64,000 bases of DNA from an uncultured Ruminococcus sp. (GTDB taxonomy: Bacteria; Bacillota; Clostridia; Oscillospirales; Ruminococcaceae). The notes under the pieces were generated by a model. It ran no database searches and was not told where the DNA came from. It saw only the letters and a program-made list of their open reading frames with translations. Shown in pieces: positions 34,418-43,335 of this stretch. The first letter of the stretch is position 1. Each line of letters begins with the position of its first letter. The position numbers and the translations under genes are program-made. The stretch spans positions 62,001 to 126,000 of the forward strand of contig CAJTWE010000003.1 in assembly GCA_910579955.1 (NCBI GenBank), written 5' to 3'.

Positions 34418-35158
34418 ATGATGGTTAAAAAGCTTACTGCAATTTTGCTTTGTACTATAGCAGCAGGGAATATGTTTATCGCTTGCAGCAGTAAGGATGA
34501 GGGGAATTCTGAAAAAAACTCAGAGACTACAGCTGCACTGACTACAGAAAGCACGGAGAAGGCAACGTCCACTGATGAGCATTTGGAAATTGAAAAGGCA
34601 GTTGAAGCACAGTCCGGTGATGCATACCTTGCAATAGCAGACGGTCAGTGGTACGTTCAGTATTGGGGTACAGATTCTGATCTTCTTACTTATGATGCAG
34701 GAGTTGTTCCTATAAAAAAGAACGGCAAATATACAGTAAGTGTAAATGGCGCTACCAATGGAATGCTCTATGATATAACAGAAAGTGTAGACGGAGAGTA
34801 TACTCCATCAGGTTGTTCATTTATGGCCGTTATTGTAAAAGACGGTAATCAGCTTTATCCGGATATGTCTATTGATGTAACAAGTATACGTGTAAATGGT
34901 AAAGAGATAGAGAGAACTGCACATAATTATACAACATCAGATGATGATATTGAAATGAGAGCAAATATTTATAATGAGTGGACAGATACACTTCCAGAAG
35001 ATGCTCATGATGCAGACGGTGCTGTTACAGACAGCGAAAGCTATTCTGCAAGAATCATTGATAAAGATAAAATAGGTTCATGGACTAAAATTGAGGTTGA
35101 TTTTATAGTATCAGGAATCGGCGGCGATTCAGAAGATTCTGAGGACAGTGAGGAATGA
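34418..35158 (+). CDS. Lipoprotein of unknown function
   Basis: A 246-residue predicted lipoprotein. The signal peptide ends at MFIACSS, where the Cys should be lipidated. A Thr/Ser/Glu linker (about residues 26-60) leads to a beta-rich domain of about 160 residues with many Asp and Gly, and the C-terminus is a short Asp/Glu/Ser tail. No family assigned. It lies 44 nt after the ABC-F gene and 4 nt before the sirtuin start. Whether it is cotranscribed with either is open. Function unknown. Confidence 0.75.
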   Translation: MMVKKLTAILLCTIAAGNMFIACSSKDEGNSEKNSETTAALTTESTEKATSTDEHLEIEKAVEAQSGDAYLAIADGQWYVQYWGTDSDLLTYDAGVVPIKKNGKYTVSVNGATNGMLYDITESVDGEYTPSGCSFMAVIVKDGNQLYPDMSIDVTSIRVNGKEIERTAHNYTTSDDDIEMRANIYNEWTDTLPEDAHDADGAVTDSESYSARIIDKDKIGSWTKIEVDFIVSGIGGDSEDSEDSEE

Positions 35159-35162
35159 TCTC

Positions 35163-35888
35163 ATGTTGAATGATAAAATAAAGCTTTTACAGGAAATGAT
35201 AGATAAGTCAGAGCGTATTGTATTTTTTGGCGGTGCAGGAGTTTCGACAGAAAGCGGTATACCTGATTTTCGCAGTCAGGATGGACTTTACAACCAGAAG
35301 TATCCGTATCCTCCTGAGACGATATTAAGTCATACGTTCTATGAGAAAAATCCGGAATTGTTTTTTAAGTTTTATCGTGATAAGATGATTTGTCTAAATG
35401 CAAAGCCGAATGCTGCTCATAAAAAACTTGCCGAGCTTGAAGAATGCGGCAAGCTTTTAGCAGTAGTCACTCAGAATATAGACGGGCTTCATACAGCAGC
35501 AGGAAGTAAATGTGTTCTTGAACTTCACGGAAGTGTACACAGAAATTATTGTCAGAAATGCGGTAAGCTTTATGACGCTGAATTTATGCTTAATTCAACA
35601 GATATACCTGTTTGCAGCTGTGGCGGACGTATAAAACCGGATGTAGTGCTTTATGAGGAATCGCTCAGCAGCAGCACGATAGAGCGTACAGTAAACGCTA
35701 TTTCTATGGCTGATATGCTTATCATAGGCGGTACGTCTTTGGTTGTATATCCGGCAGCAAGTTTTGTCAGATATTTTCGTGGTGACAAGCTTGTTATTCT
35801 AAACCGTGATGCCACATCGATGGACGAATCGTCAAGCCTTTGTATAAGAGAACCTATCGGACAGGTTCTTTCACAGATAAAAGTATGA
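35163..35888 (+). CDS. cobB: Sirtuin, NAD-dependent protein deacylase
   Basis: A 241-residue Sir2 protein that removes acyl groups from lysine with NAD. Motifs: GAGVSTESGIPDFRS (NAD binding), TQNIDGLH, catalytic His in ELHGS, zinc site CQKCG and CSCGG, and the final GGTSLVVYPAA. It is of the class with Thr-free pocket variants; acyl preference is not determined. ATG 35163 has GAGG at 9 nt. It is separated by 10 nt from the FliB-like gene, and both may act on lysine. Confidence 0.93.
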   Translation: MLNDKIKLLQEMIDKSERIVFFGGAGVSTESGIPDFRSQDGLYNQKYPYPPETILSHTFYEKNPELFFKFYRDKMICLNAKPNAAHKKLAELEECGKLLAVVTQNIDGLHTAAGSKCVLELHGSVHRNYCQKCGKLYDAEFMLNSTDIPVCSCGGRIKPDVVLYEESLSSSTIERTVNAISMADMLIIGGTSLVVYPAASFVRYFRGDKLVILNRDATSMDESSSLCIREPIGQVLSQIKV

Positions 35889-35898
35889 GGTGATACGG

Positions 35899-36900
35899 GT
35901 GAAGCAAGTTAATATTTATCCTGATTATTATAATGAATTTCATTGTATAGCTGATAAATGCCCTGACAACTGCTGTGAGGAATGGGAAATTGTTGTAGAT
36001 GATGAAAGTGCTGCTATATATGAAAGCATTGCAGGGAATATAGGCGAAAAGCTGCGTTCTTCTATGACGATTGATGCTGACGGAGACAGAATATTTCGTC
36101 TGGAAAAAAATTGCTGTCCATTTCTTGAAGAAACTGGACTTTGTGAAATACATAGAATTCTCGGTGAGGGATGCCTTTGTAAAACCTGTAGGGAATATCC
36201 AAGGGCAGTGCAGGATTCCGGTGATTTTGCAGAACATGACCTTTCTCTTTCATGTCCTGAGGCTGCAAGAATAATCCTTTCAAAAACTTGTCGTCCGGAA
36301 TATATAAAATCAGAATGCGAAATAGATGATGAGGAAATATGTTATGACATAGAATTTATGAAATTTATGAAGTCGTCACGCAGGGAAATGATTGATATTA
36401 TATGGGACAAATCTATTTCTGTTGATGAAGCTGTTGATAAGTGCGAAGAGCATGCAAATAAGGTTCAGCGTTGTATTGATATGGACGCATATTCTGAAAC
36501 GTTTGCATTTAATACATCCTGCCAGAGCTTTACAGAAATGATAGATGATTATTTATCAGGGGATATTCTGACCCATGAATTTAGAGAAAGTCTCATGGAC
36601 GCACGTCTTTTAGGTGATAAGCCTATGAATGCACCTGAATTTGCAGAAGCTGTAAAGAAGCTTGATGTTTATGATATTTCATACAGGCAGCTTTGTACTT
36701 ATTATATTAACAGGTATTGGCTTAGAGCTGCATTTGATTATGATGCAGAAGAAAAGATAATTATAATGGCAAAGGCTTATTTAATGGTGAAACGTCTCTG
36801 CCTTGCATATGTACAAAAAAATAAAGAGCTGCCTTTTTCCGCAGTTTTACGGATAGTGCAGCTCTATTCAAAAGAAACCGAACATAATACAGATATATAA
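35899..36900 (+). CDS. FliB-like (flagellin lysine-N-methylase) Fe-S protein
   Basis: A 333-residue protein with the cysteine-rich N-terminus of FliB: FHCIADKCPDNCCEEWEI, then CCPFL, LCEIH and GCLCKTCREYPR. FliB in Salmonella methylates flagellin lysines and is an Fe-S or radical-type enzyme; the family is wider than flagellar bacteria. No flagellar gene is in this window, so its target here is probably another protein. Start GTG 35899 is chosen because GAGG lies 8 nt upstream; GTG 35890 overlaps that site. It follows the sirtuin gene by 10 nt and ends 1 nt before the converging CDF gene. Confidence 0.82.
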   Translation: MKQVNIYPDYYNEFHCIADKCPDNCCEEWEIVVDDESAAIYESIAGNIGEKLRSSMTIDADGDRIFRLEKNCCPFLEETGLCEIHRILGEGCLCKTCREYPRAVQDSGDFAEHDLSLSCPEAARIILSKTCRPEYIKSECEIDDEEICYDIEFMKFMKSSRREMIDIIWDKSISVDEAVDKCEEHANKVQRCIDMDAYSETFAFNTSCQSFTEMIDDYLSGDILTHEFRESLMDARLLGDKPMNAPEFAEAVKKLDVYDISYRQLCTYYINRYWLRAAFDYDAEEKIIIMAKAYLMVKRLCLAYVQKNKELPFSAVLRIVQLYSKETEHNTDI

Positions 36901-36901
36901 A

Positions 36902-38068
36902 TCATTTTATCATTTGTCTGTCAAATGTTATAAATGGTTTATAACATGGATCGAGATCGTGCAGCTCCTTAGCTATAATGCTTTGGAGCTGTTCATTTTT
37001 ATATGCACAATCAAAAGGTACTACCAGATCAAAGCTTACCTCTGTATAATCGCTTTTCTCAGCAAATCTAAAGTCATGAAGTGTAAGCCTTTTATCAAGA
37101 CCGGATATAAGTTTTTTTGTAAACTCTTTGCAGTTTTTTATAGTTGTACTTCCTGTATCTACAGGATCCATGTGTATAGTCATATTTATTCCAGTCTCTT
37201 CAAGGATACGCTTTTCTATATGGTCAACAAGGTCATGAACTGCATAAAAGCTTTCACTTCCGTTTACTTCAACATGACAGCTTCCAAAACTGTTTCCCGG
37301 ACCATAATTGTGTATCATAAGATCATGGACATCTATTATCTTTTTGTGGGCAAGTATAAGTTGGTTGATAGATTCAGCAGTTTTTGAATCGCCTGGTTTG
37401 CCCAAAAGATCATCAAGCGTATCACGAATAATATCAAAGCCTGCTTTTAAAATGAAAAGTGAAACAGCAGCACCTGCAATGCCATCTATAGGCAGCGGTG
37501 TGTAATATGAAATTGGCAGCGCTACCAGAGTCGCAGATGTTGCAATAATATCGCTTTTACTGTCTTTTGCAGCAGCCAATATAACTGATGAATCAATAGC
37601 CTTTCCAAGGTGTGTGTTGAAAACTGCCATCCAGATTTTTACTGATATGGAGAATATCAGTATAATAAATACAGGTATAGAAATGGTTAAAGGCTTTGGC
37701 GAGATTATCTTTGATATAGAGTCGGACATGAGCTCAATACCCATAAGCATAATTAAAACAGCAATTATCATAGCCGCTAAATATTCTATTCTGCCGTGAC
37801 CAAAAGGATGGTTTTTATCAGCTGGTTTAGAAGCAAGAAGACCGCCTAAAAGTGCTACTATACAGCTCGCACAATCTGAAAGATTGTTGAAAGCATCAGA
37901 TATAATGGAAACCGATCCTGAGATTGTTCCTGCAATATACTTTGTTATAAAAAGTATGATATTACAGATCATACCTGTAATGCTTGAAAGTGTGCTGTAT
38001 GATGCACGTGTTTTGGAAACGGACGCATTTTGGGGTATGAACTTCTTTACTAAAAATCTGGTAAGCAT
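36902..38068 (-). CDS. Cation diffusion facilitator transporter
   Basis: A 388-residue CDF exporter for divalent metal ions (Zn, Mn, Fe or Co). Six transmembrane helices hold motifs SDAFNNLSD (helix 2) and the cytoplasmic HPFGHGR. AKDSKSD marks helix 5. A cytosolic C-terminal domain with SFGSCHVEV follows; the extra 90-residue tail is longer than in minimal CDFs. The Asp/Asn pattern suggests Mn-type selectivity over HxxxD-type Zn, a weak inference. It converges with the FliB-like gene, leaving 1 nt between stops. Confidence 0.88.
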   Translation of the reverse strand: MLTRFLVKKFIPQNASVSKTRASYSTLSSITGMICNIILFITKYIAGTISGSVSIISDAFNNLSDCASCIVALLGGLLASKPADKNHPFGHGRIEYLAAMIIAVLIMLMGIELMSDSISKIISPKPLTISIPVFIILIFSISVKIWMAVFNTHLGKAIDSSVILAAAKDSKSDIIATSATLVALPISYYTPLPIDGIAGAAVSLFILKAGFDIIRDTLDDLLGKPGDSKTAESINQLILAHKKIIDVHDLMIHNYGPGNSFGSCHVEVNGSESFYAVHDLVDHIEKRILEETGINMTIHMDPVDTGSTTIKNCKEFTKKLISGLDKRLTLHDFRFAEKSDYTEVSFDLVVPFDCAYKNEQLQSIIAKELHDLDPCYKPFITFDRQMIK

Positions 38069-38090
38069 TAAAAACCTCGCTTATTTCTCG

Positions 38091-39812
38091 TTAGTTTATT
38101 TTAACAAGTTTCAGATTGCGTATAGTTACATTCTGATAGCTCATGCCACCTATTCTGAATAGTATTTTTGCATTAGTATCCTTTTCTGGAACTGTAAATG
38201 TTTCATCGAAGTGCACGTCGCTTCCTGATACAGCCAAAGATGATGAGAAGTAATCGCTTTTACCTGTTACAAGTACCGGAACTTCTGCATCTGGTGTGGC
38301 AGTGCAGTCAAATACAAGATTATATTTACCGCCTGCTTTAAGTTCAATGCCGGATATGGTAGCTTCAATATCTGTAGGCTTGCTGCCGCCTTCTGTTGTG
38401 TTTATCCACAAAGATTTATCGTATCCAACGTAAAATGCTGCATATGCTCCGGAGTCCTTATCGCAAACTACATCATAATTTGCATCAGCAGCAGCGTCAA
38501 GACCTGTACCTGAACTTTCTATTCCCAGAGCTTTGCATATCTTATCAGCTGCAATGTAGCCATTGTTTATTTGTGTAGTTTCAGACGGATGCCAGTCAGA
38601 GCCTACGCCATCAGCAGTAATATTATGAACAGCTGATTCAAAATAGGTGATGTTTGTGTCACCTGTTTCGGCTTTGAAGTTTTCTACAGCTGTTTCAATA
38701 AGAGGATATATCTCATCTCCGCCGCCCATGACACCCATTGTGCATATAATTGCAGCCTTTGGATTCTTTTCACGGATCGTTTTAAGAAATGCGATGTAAG
38801 CTTCTACAAATTCCTCTGAACGTGTATCGTAGTCGTTTGTAACATAGTTTATGTCATTAGTACCCAGATTTATGAAGACAGCGTCTGTCTCATATTTGTT
38901 GAAATCCCATTCGGAATCATAATCGGAAACTTTGCTCGAAAGTGAATAGAAGTCCGGAACAAGCTGGTCGCTGTTTTTGTCGCCGGATGAATATCCCGAA
39001 ACGATGCCGTGACCGCTGTATGAAACAACGCTATAATCGGCATTTAACTGACGTGCTGCAAGATAAGCATAGGACTTTGAAAAGTTTTCTGTTGTTGTTT
39101 TAAATGATTCTGAGCTTGACTTTCCTTCAACACCATATGCACAGGTTATGGAATCTCCAATAAATTCAATAAGCAGATCTTTCTTAGGAGATGGCTTTAC
39201 AGGAGTTGACGCTCCTGAGCTTACGTTTATATTTTTAACGCCAACAGGGCCGTTTGCGGCTTCTGATAAAAGCATTACTTTTACAGATGCAGTCTGACTT
39301 TCATCACCTTCGAATATGGTTACAGTCTCTTCTTTTGAATCTATTGTTTTATCCAGTATAAGCTCTTCATTTACAAATACAGCATATCTCGGACGATAAT
39401 CTTTATCGTACTCTGAATGTCTGTCTCCTGAAATTGTGACAGAAGCCTTTGTACCTGTTACTGTAAACTCTGTGGCACTGCCGCTTTGAAGCAGCCATTC
39501 TGTATCGTCTTTGAGGATGTGTCTGCCTGTAAATTTAACGTATTTGTCGGTTATAGGAATTGTCATATCTTTTATATCTTGGCTTTCTTTATGAAGTTGA
39601 TTTTTCATTATACATAAATCAAAAACGTTCACGCTTCCATCGTTGTTTAAATCCTGTTCAGGAATTATTTCTTCCAGATCTACAAGAGCATTCTGCAAGC
39701 TTATCATATTTTCAGGTGATAAGTCAAGTTCAGCATTTGCTTCTATAGCTGCTGTGCATGTAAAAATTGATGCAGCTAAAACAGCCGCAATATATTTTTT
39801 TGTATTTTTCAT
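38091..39812 (-). CDS. CE2-type SGNH acetylesterase with N-terminal dockerin half
   Basis: A 573-residue secreted esterase, likely removing acetyl groups from plant xylan or mannan. Signal peptide (to about residue 28), one clear dockerin calcium loop (DLNNDGSVNVFDLC, about residues 55-70) with a degenerate first repeat, a jelly-roll domain (VKFTGRHI ... GSATEFTVTG), an SGNH domain with GDSITCAYG, GTNDINYV and SDWHPSE, and a C-terminal CBM4_9-like beta domain. The order jelly-roll then SGNH is that of CE2. Ser and His are present and the residue before the WH is Asp, allowing a triad. It is 29 nt downstream of its paralogue. Confidence 0.87.
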   Translation of the reverse strand: MKNTKKYIAAVLAASIFTCTAAIEANAELDLSPENMISLQNALVDLEEIIPEQDLNNDGSVNVFDLCIMKNQLHKESQDIKDMTIPITDKYVKFTGRHILKDDTEWLLQSGSATEFTVTGTKASVTISGDRHSEYDKDYRPRYAVFVNEELILDKTIDSKEETVTIFEGDESQTASVKVMLLSEAANGPVGVKNINVSSGASTPVKPSPKKDLLIEFIGDSITCAYGVEGKSSSESFKTTTENFSKSYAYLAARQLNADYSVVSYSGHGIVSGYSSGDKNSDQLVPDFYSLSSKVSDYDSEWDFNKYETDAVFINLGTNDINYVTNDYDTRSEEFVEAYIAFLKTIREKNPKAAIICTMGVMGGGDEIYPLIETAVENFKAETGDTNITYFESAVHNITADGVGSDWHPSETTQINNGYIAADKICKALGIESSGTGLDAAADANYDVVCDKDSGAYAAFYVGYDKSLWINTTEGGSKPTDIEATISGIELKAGGKYNLVFDCTATPDAEVPVLVTGKSDYFSSSLAVSGSDVHFDETFTVPEKDTNAKILFRIGGMSYQNVTIRNLKLVKIN

Positions 39813-39841
39813 ATTACTTACCCGTTCACTTTTATGGCAGA

Positions 39842-41086
39842 TTATTCAGAAATAGCTTTTCTTATTTCCTCTGCAATAATGTGTCCGTATTCCTTTTGTG
39901 TCTTTTCTGATGGATGCCAGAGCGCACCTGCTCCATTTTTTTCTATATCCATTTCCTTGGATAAAAAGCAGGTAGTTCTGTCGTCATTGAATTCCTTAAC
40001 TGCTTTTTGTATTAGAGGATATATGGTTTCTCCACCACCCATAAGTCCTACTGTACAGATAATGGCAGCCTCTGGATTTGCTTTGCGTACATCTTCGAGG
40101 AATGATACATACCCTTTAACAAACTCATTGCAAGTAGAGGGATCATCACTATAAACATATCCGGTATCGTTTGTGCCTAGATTTATAACTACTGCATCAA
40201 TTTTGCGTTCTGATGCATCCCATTTTTCGTCATAACCTTTATAGGTGCTTGTAATGTTGTAATACTGAGGTATAGTTTCTTCAGTATTTTTTCCACCAGA
40301 ACTATATCCTGAGATGACACCGTATCCACTGTATGCAACAACACTGTAATCAGCCTCTAGTTCTTCTGCCGCTATGTACGCATATGATTTGGAGAAGTTT
40401 TCAGTTGCGGTGCTGAAAGAGTCATCGCCATCATCGCTGTCAACTCCGTATCCGCAGGTTATAGAATCACCTATAAACTCAATTGCAAGGTCGTTATCAG
40501 GTAGTGGCTTTATAAGTTCAGGGTCTCCGCCGATTATATTAATATCTTTTATGCCGACAGGACCATAAGCCGCTTCTGAAAGAAGCATTACTTTTACATT
40601 TGCAGTACGTGGAGATTCTTCCTCAAAAAGTATTAGATTTTCCTCTGGAGCAGTTATAATTTTATCACGAACAAGCTTTTCGTCAAGAAAAACAGCATAT
40701 CTTGGCCGTCTGCTGCTATAATCGTTTATAGAAGAAGTGTTTGTGAGCACAATTGAAACATTTGTTCCTGTTACGGTAAATTCCGCAGCACTACCGCTTT
40801 GAACAAGCCATTGGATGTCGTTCTTGTATAGATGTCTGCCTTGAAATTTGAGATTGCCTTTTAAAACAGGTAGATCTGATTCTATTGCAGGTTTAGATTC
40901 TGTTGTTTGTTCAGTTGTTGTGATAATAGATTCTTGACCGGCGCTTCTTTCAGCGACAACAGTATGTTCCGATGTTGTATCTGCTATTTCGGAAGGGGCG
41001 TTGTCGATATTAGAGCAGCCGAATAAGCATGAAAATACTGATGCAGTGATTATTGCAGCTGTAATATTTATTTTTTTAGATGCCAT
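39842..41086 (-). CDS. CE2-type SGNH esterase, lipid-anchored
   Basis: A 414-residue paralogue of the downstream esterase. The signal peptide ends in SCLFGC, a lipobox, so it is held at the membrane surface instead of docked to a scaffoldin. A Thr/Ser/Glu linker precedes the same jelly-roll (LKFQGRHLY) and SGNH domain: GDSITCGYG, GTNDTGYV and ALWHPSE. In the last block Leu replaces the Asp of the paralogue, so a Ser-His dyad is more likely; some CE2 enzymes work with a dyad. No dockerin and no C-terminal binding domain. Transcribed first in a probable two-gene operon. Confidence 0.88.
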   Translation of the reverse strand: MASKKINITAAIITASVFSCLFGCSNIDNAPSEIADTTSEHTVVAERSAGQESIITTTEQTTESKPAIESDLPVLKGNLKFQGRHLYKNDIQWLVQSGSAAEFTVTGTNVSIVLTNTSSINDYSSRRPRYAVFLDEKLVRDKIITAPEENLILFEEESPRTANVKVMLLSEAAYGPVGIKDINIIGGDPELIKPLPDNDLAIEFIGDSITCGYGVDSDDGDDSFSTATENFSKSYAYIAAEELEADYSVVAYSGYGVISGYSSGGKNTEETIPQYYNITSTYKGYDEKWDASERKIDAVVINLGTNDTGYVYSDDPSTCNEFVKGYVSFLEDVRKANPEAAIICTVGLMGGGETIYPLIQKAVKEFNDDRTTCFLSKEMDIEKNGAGALWHPSEKTQKEYGHIIAEEIRKAISE

Positions 41087-41153
41087 TTTGCCGTATCCTT
41101 TCGTGCAGGAAGTAGTTGTTGTGATAAAAAATTCTTATTATATCTTAATTTTA

Positions 41154-41183
41154 ATTATACTATACAACAACGTCCCGTGTCAA
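41154..41183 (-). promoter_or_regulatory. Promoter of the CE2 esterase operon
   Basis: On the minus strand TTGACA (plus 41178-41183), 18-bp spacer, TATAAT (plus 41154-41159). A second TATAAT lies a little closer to the gene. Confidence 0.68.
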
Positions 41184-41260
41184 TGGATTTTTCAAGAATT
41201 GGCACGAAATTTAGATTTATTTATATAAAGTTAACTCCAAGCGAAGCCTTTGCAAAAGCC

Positions 41261-41289
41261 TTGACATCATCAAATTCCTAAGTTATAAT
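41261..41289 (+). promoter_or_regulatory. Consensus promoter of the PAP2-family gene
   Basis: TTGACA (41261-41266), 17-bp spacer, TATAAT (41284-41289): an exact consensus match. Confidence 0.85.
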
Positions 41290-41336
41290 ATTCTTTGAGT
41301 TAATGGGTTAAATATTTACATAAGGATGAAAAAATA

Positions 41337-41987
41337 ATGGCTAAAATCAAAAAAATGTTTACGAGAATATTACCTACATATTCTTACATCCCTCTTGTGG
41401 TGATGATCGTGTTTAATAGTATCGCCTATTTTGGTACGAGATTATTTACCTCAGATATGGCACATCATACTATGTATACAAAGCTTGACAGCATCATACC
41501 ATTATGTCCTGCGTTTATTTCTGTGTATATACTTGCATATGTACAGTGGATTCTGGGATATGGCCTTATTGCCAGAGAAAACAGATATGTTTTCAAATGG
41601 ATAGTTGTAGGTGAACTGATAGCCAAAGCAATGGCATGCGTATGCTTTGTGGTATTTCCAACAACTATTGAACGTCCTGAAATCGTTTCTACGGATTTGT
41701 GGAGTACTCTTACAGATATTGTTTACAGAAACGATGCACCTGATAATCTCTTCCCATCAGTTCATTGTCTGGAAAGCTGGGTTTGCTTTCGTGGTGCAAT
41801 ATATCTTACAAAGCCCGGTAAATGGTATAAGTATGTATGTTTGATATTTACACTTATGGTGTTTGCCTCTACTGTCCTTGTAAAGCAGCATGTAGTGCTT
41901 GATATAGTCGGTGCTGTATGCTTTGTTGAGATAGGTCTTTTCATCTCAAGGAAGATATGTAAACTTAATGGACATGCCTACATATGA
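41337..41987 (+). CDS. PAP2 superfamily membrane phosphatase
   Basis: A 216-residue membrane protein with about five hydrophobic helices. The PAP2 motifs are degenerate but visible: FPSVHCLESW (PSxH) and STVLVKQHVVLDIVGA (SRxxxxxHxxxD with Thr for the Arg). It may dephosphorylate a lipid such as phosphatidic acid or undecaprenyl diphosphate. The Arg-to-Thr change could also mark a phosphotransferase of the inositol-lipid type. ATG 41337 follows AAGGATG. It has a consensus promoter and a terminator of its own. Confidence 0.8.
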   Translation: MAKIKKMFTRILPTYSYIPLVVMIVFNSIAYFGTRLFTSDMAHHTMYTKLDSIIPLCPAFISVYILAYVQWILGYGLIARENRYVFKWIVVGELIAKAMACVCFVVFPTTIERPEIVSTDLWSTLTDIVYRNDAPDNLFPSVHCLESWVCFRGAIYLTKPGKWYKYVCLIFTLMVFASTVLVKQHVVLDIVGAVCFVEIGLFISRKICKLNGHAYI

Positions 41988-42002
41988 TTATTTCCCAAAA
42001 AG

Positions 42003-42050
42003 CAAAACCTGCCCTTTATGATTTAAGAGGGGCAGGTTTTGGTTTTATTT
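42003..42050. terminator. Terminator after the PAP2-family gene
   Basis: A 12-bp stem CAAAACCTGCCC/GGGCAGGTTTTG (42003-42014, 42030-42041) followed by GTTTTATTTTT. It lies between converging genes. Confidence 0.85.
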
Positions 42051-42066
42051 TTGCTTTATTGTTTTA

Positions 42067-43101
42067 TTATAATTTAGAAGCAAGCTTTCTTCTGATATCT
42101 TCGTTTGGGATATTTACGATTCCATAGTCTTTTTCTTTGTAATTCCAGTATGCTCTGCCGATATTGTATTTATCGAAAACAGTGCTTATATCAGATACCC
42201 AGTTTATTTTTGATTCGTCATCAGCAAGATCAATAACGCCGTATTCGCCGCAGTACAGAGGAAGATTTCTTTCCTTTGCTGTTTCAAGGGCAGGAGCAAA
42301 AAGCATCTCGAAATAATCTGGTGACATTTCAGGAAGATCATCCTTGTAAATAGCGCTTACCAATGACTGGGACAGCATATCGCTGCATTTTCTATAATTC
42401 TCCAGGCTATCAGGATATTTTATCCTGAAATCAGACGGCATATTGTCTACCCAGTATGCACCCTGATGTGTGAAGATAAGAGGTTCGTAGCTGTGGAAAG
42501 TATAAACGACCTTTTTGTCGTCAGTTTTAGCAAGCTCAGGTACGCTCAGCACATTGTTATACATTGTACCACCAAAGATTACCCATGAATCGGGGCTGAT
42601 TGCGTGTATTTTTTCAATTGCAGTAATTGCAATTTTATTCCACGCCTCTGCAACCTCCGGTTCAACTATTTCATTGAGCAGTTCAAATGCGACATGGTCA
42701 TTTTCAGATTTATATCTGGTTGCGATAGTCTGCCAGAGTTTGTAGAATCTTTCCTGAAGAGATTCGTCATGGAAGAAGATCGTCTTATCTGTCTTATCAA
42801 GAGGATCAAATGAGTAGCCGAATGCTTTGTGCAGATCGATAATCATATTAAGCTTATGTTTTCTGCACCATTCTACACAGTTGTCGATATAACGGTATCC
42901 GTCTTCTTTAGGATCACCGTTTTCTTCCTCGATAACCATATAATCAACAGGCACTCTCACATGGTCAAGACCCAGAGATGCAATATAAGCAATATCTTCT
43001 TCTGTTATAAAGTTGTTGTAATGTTCAGCAGATGTATCAGATGTCTGTGAAAGCCATCCGCCAAGATTTACTCCGTGTATATATCCGTCAAATGTGCGCA
43101 T
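42067..43101 (-). CDS. GH5 family glycoside hydrolase, cytoplasmic
   Basis: A 344-residue (beta/alpha)8 glycosidase. It begins directly with GVNLGGWLSQ and has VRVPVDY, the acid/base Glu in FELLNEI and the nucleophile Glu in YCGEYGV, as in GH5. No signal peptide, dockerin or binding module is present, so it probably cleaves imported oligosaccharides (cello- or mannooligosaccharide or beta-glucan) in the cytoplasm. The exact subfamily and substrate are not resolved. Start ATG 43101 has AAAGGAAG upstream. A TATAAT with TGA lies upstream on the same strand, without a clear -35. Confidence 0.88.
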   Translation of the reverse strand: MRTFDGYIHGVNLGGWLSQTSDTSAEHYNNFITEEDIAYIASLGLDHVRVPVDYMVIEEENGDPKEDGYRYIDNCVEWCRKHKLNMIIDLHKAFGYSFDPLDKTDKTIFFHDESLQERFYKLWQTIATRYKSENDHVAFELLNEIVEPEVAEAWNKIAITAIEKIHAISPDSWVIFGGTMYNNVLSVPELAKTDDKKVVYTFHSYEPLIFTHQGAYWVDNMPSDFRIKYPDSLENYRKCSDMLSQSLVSAIYKDDLPEMSPDYFEMLFAPALETAKERNLPLYCGEYGVIDLADDESKINWVSDISTVFDKYNIGRAYWNYKEKDYGIVNIPNEDIRRKLASKL

Positions 43102-43263
43102 AAATATACTTCCTTTCGGTGAATTTTTATATATTATATCATACTGTTTGGCTTTTGGTATATCAGTTTTATTGTTTTTTTGTTAAAAATGAGAACTTTG
43201 TTTTTACTAATTTATAGTGCTGATATTATATGCATATTTCCGTACTTTACTATGCAAAGATAC

Positions 43264-43292
43264 TTGCAATTTAAAATGGAATGTGATATAAT
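43264..43292 (+). promoter_or_regulatory. Promoter of the Vor-type oxidoreductase operon
   Basis: TTGCAA (43264-43269), 17-bp spacer, TATAAT (43287-43292) with extended -10 TGA; 43 nt before the first gene. Confidence 0.8.
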
Positions 43293-43335
43293 AATAAAGC
43301 ATAATGAAAGGCAGTCAGAAAGAGGACGGTAAGAA

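Noticed and set aside
35899..36900. Evidence for a flagellar locus
   Set aside because: The FliB-like family is wider than flagellated bacteria and no flagellar gene is present.
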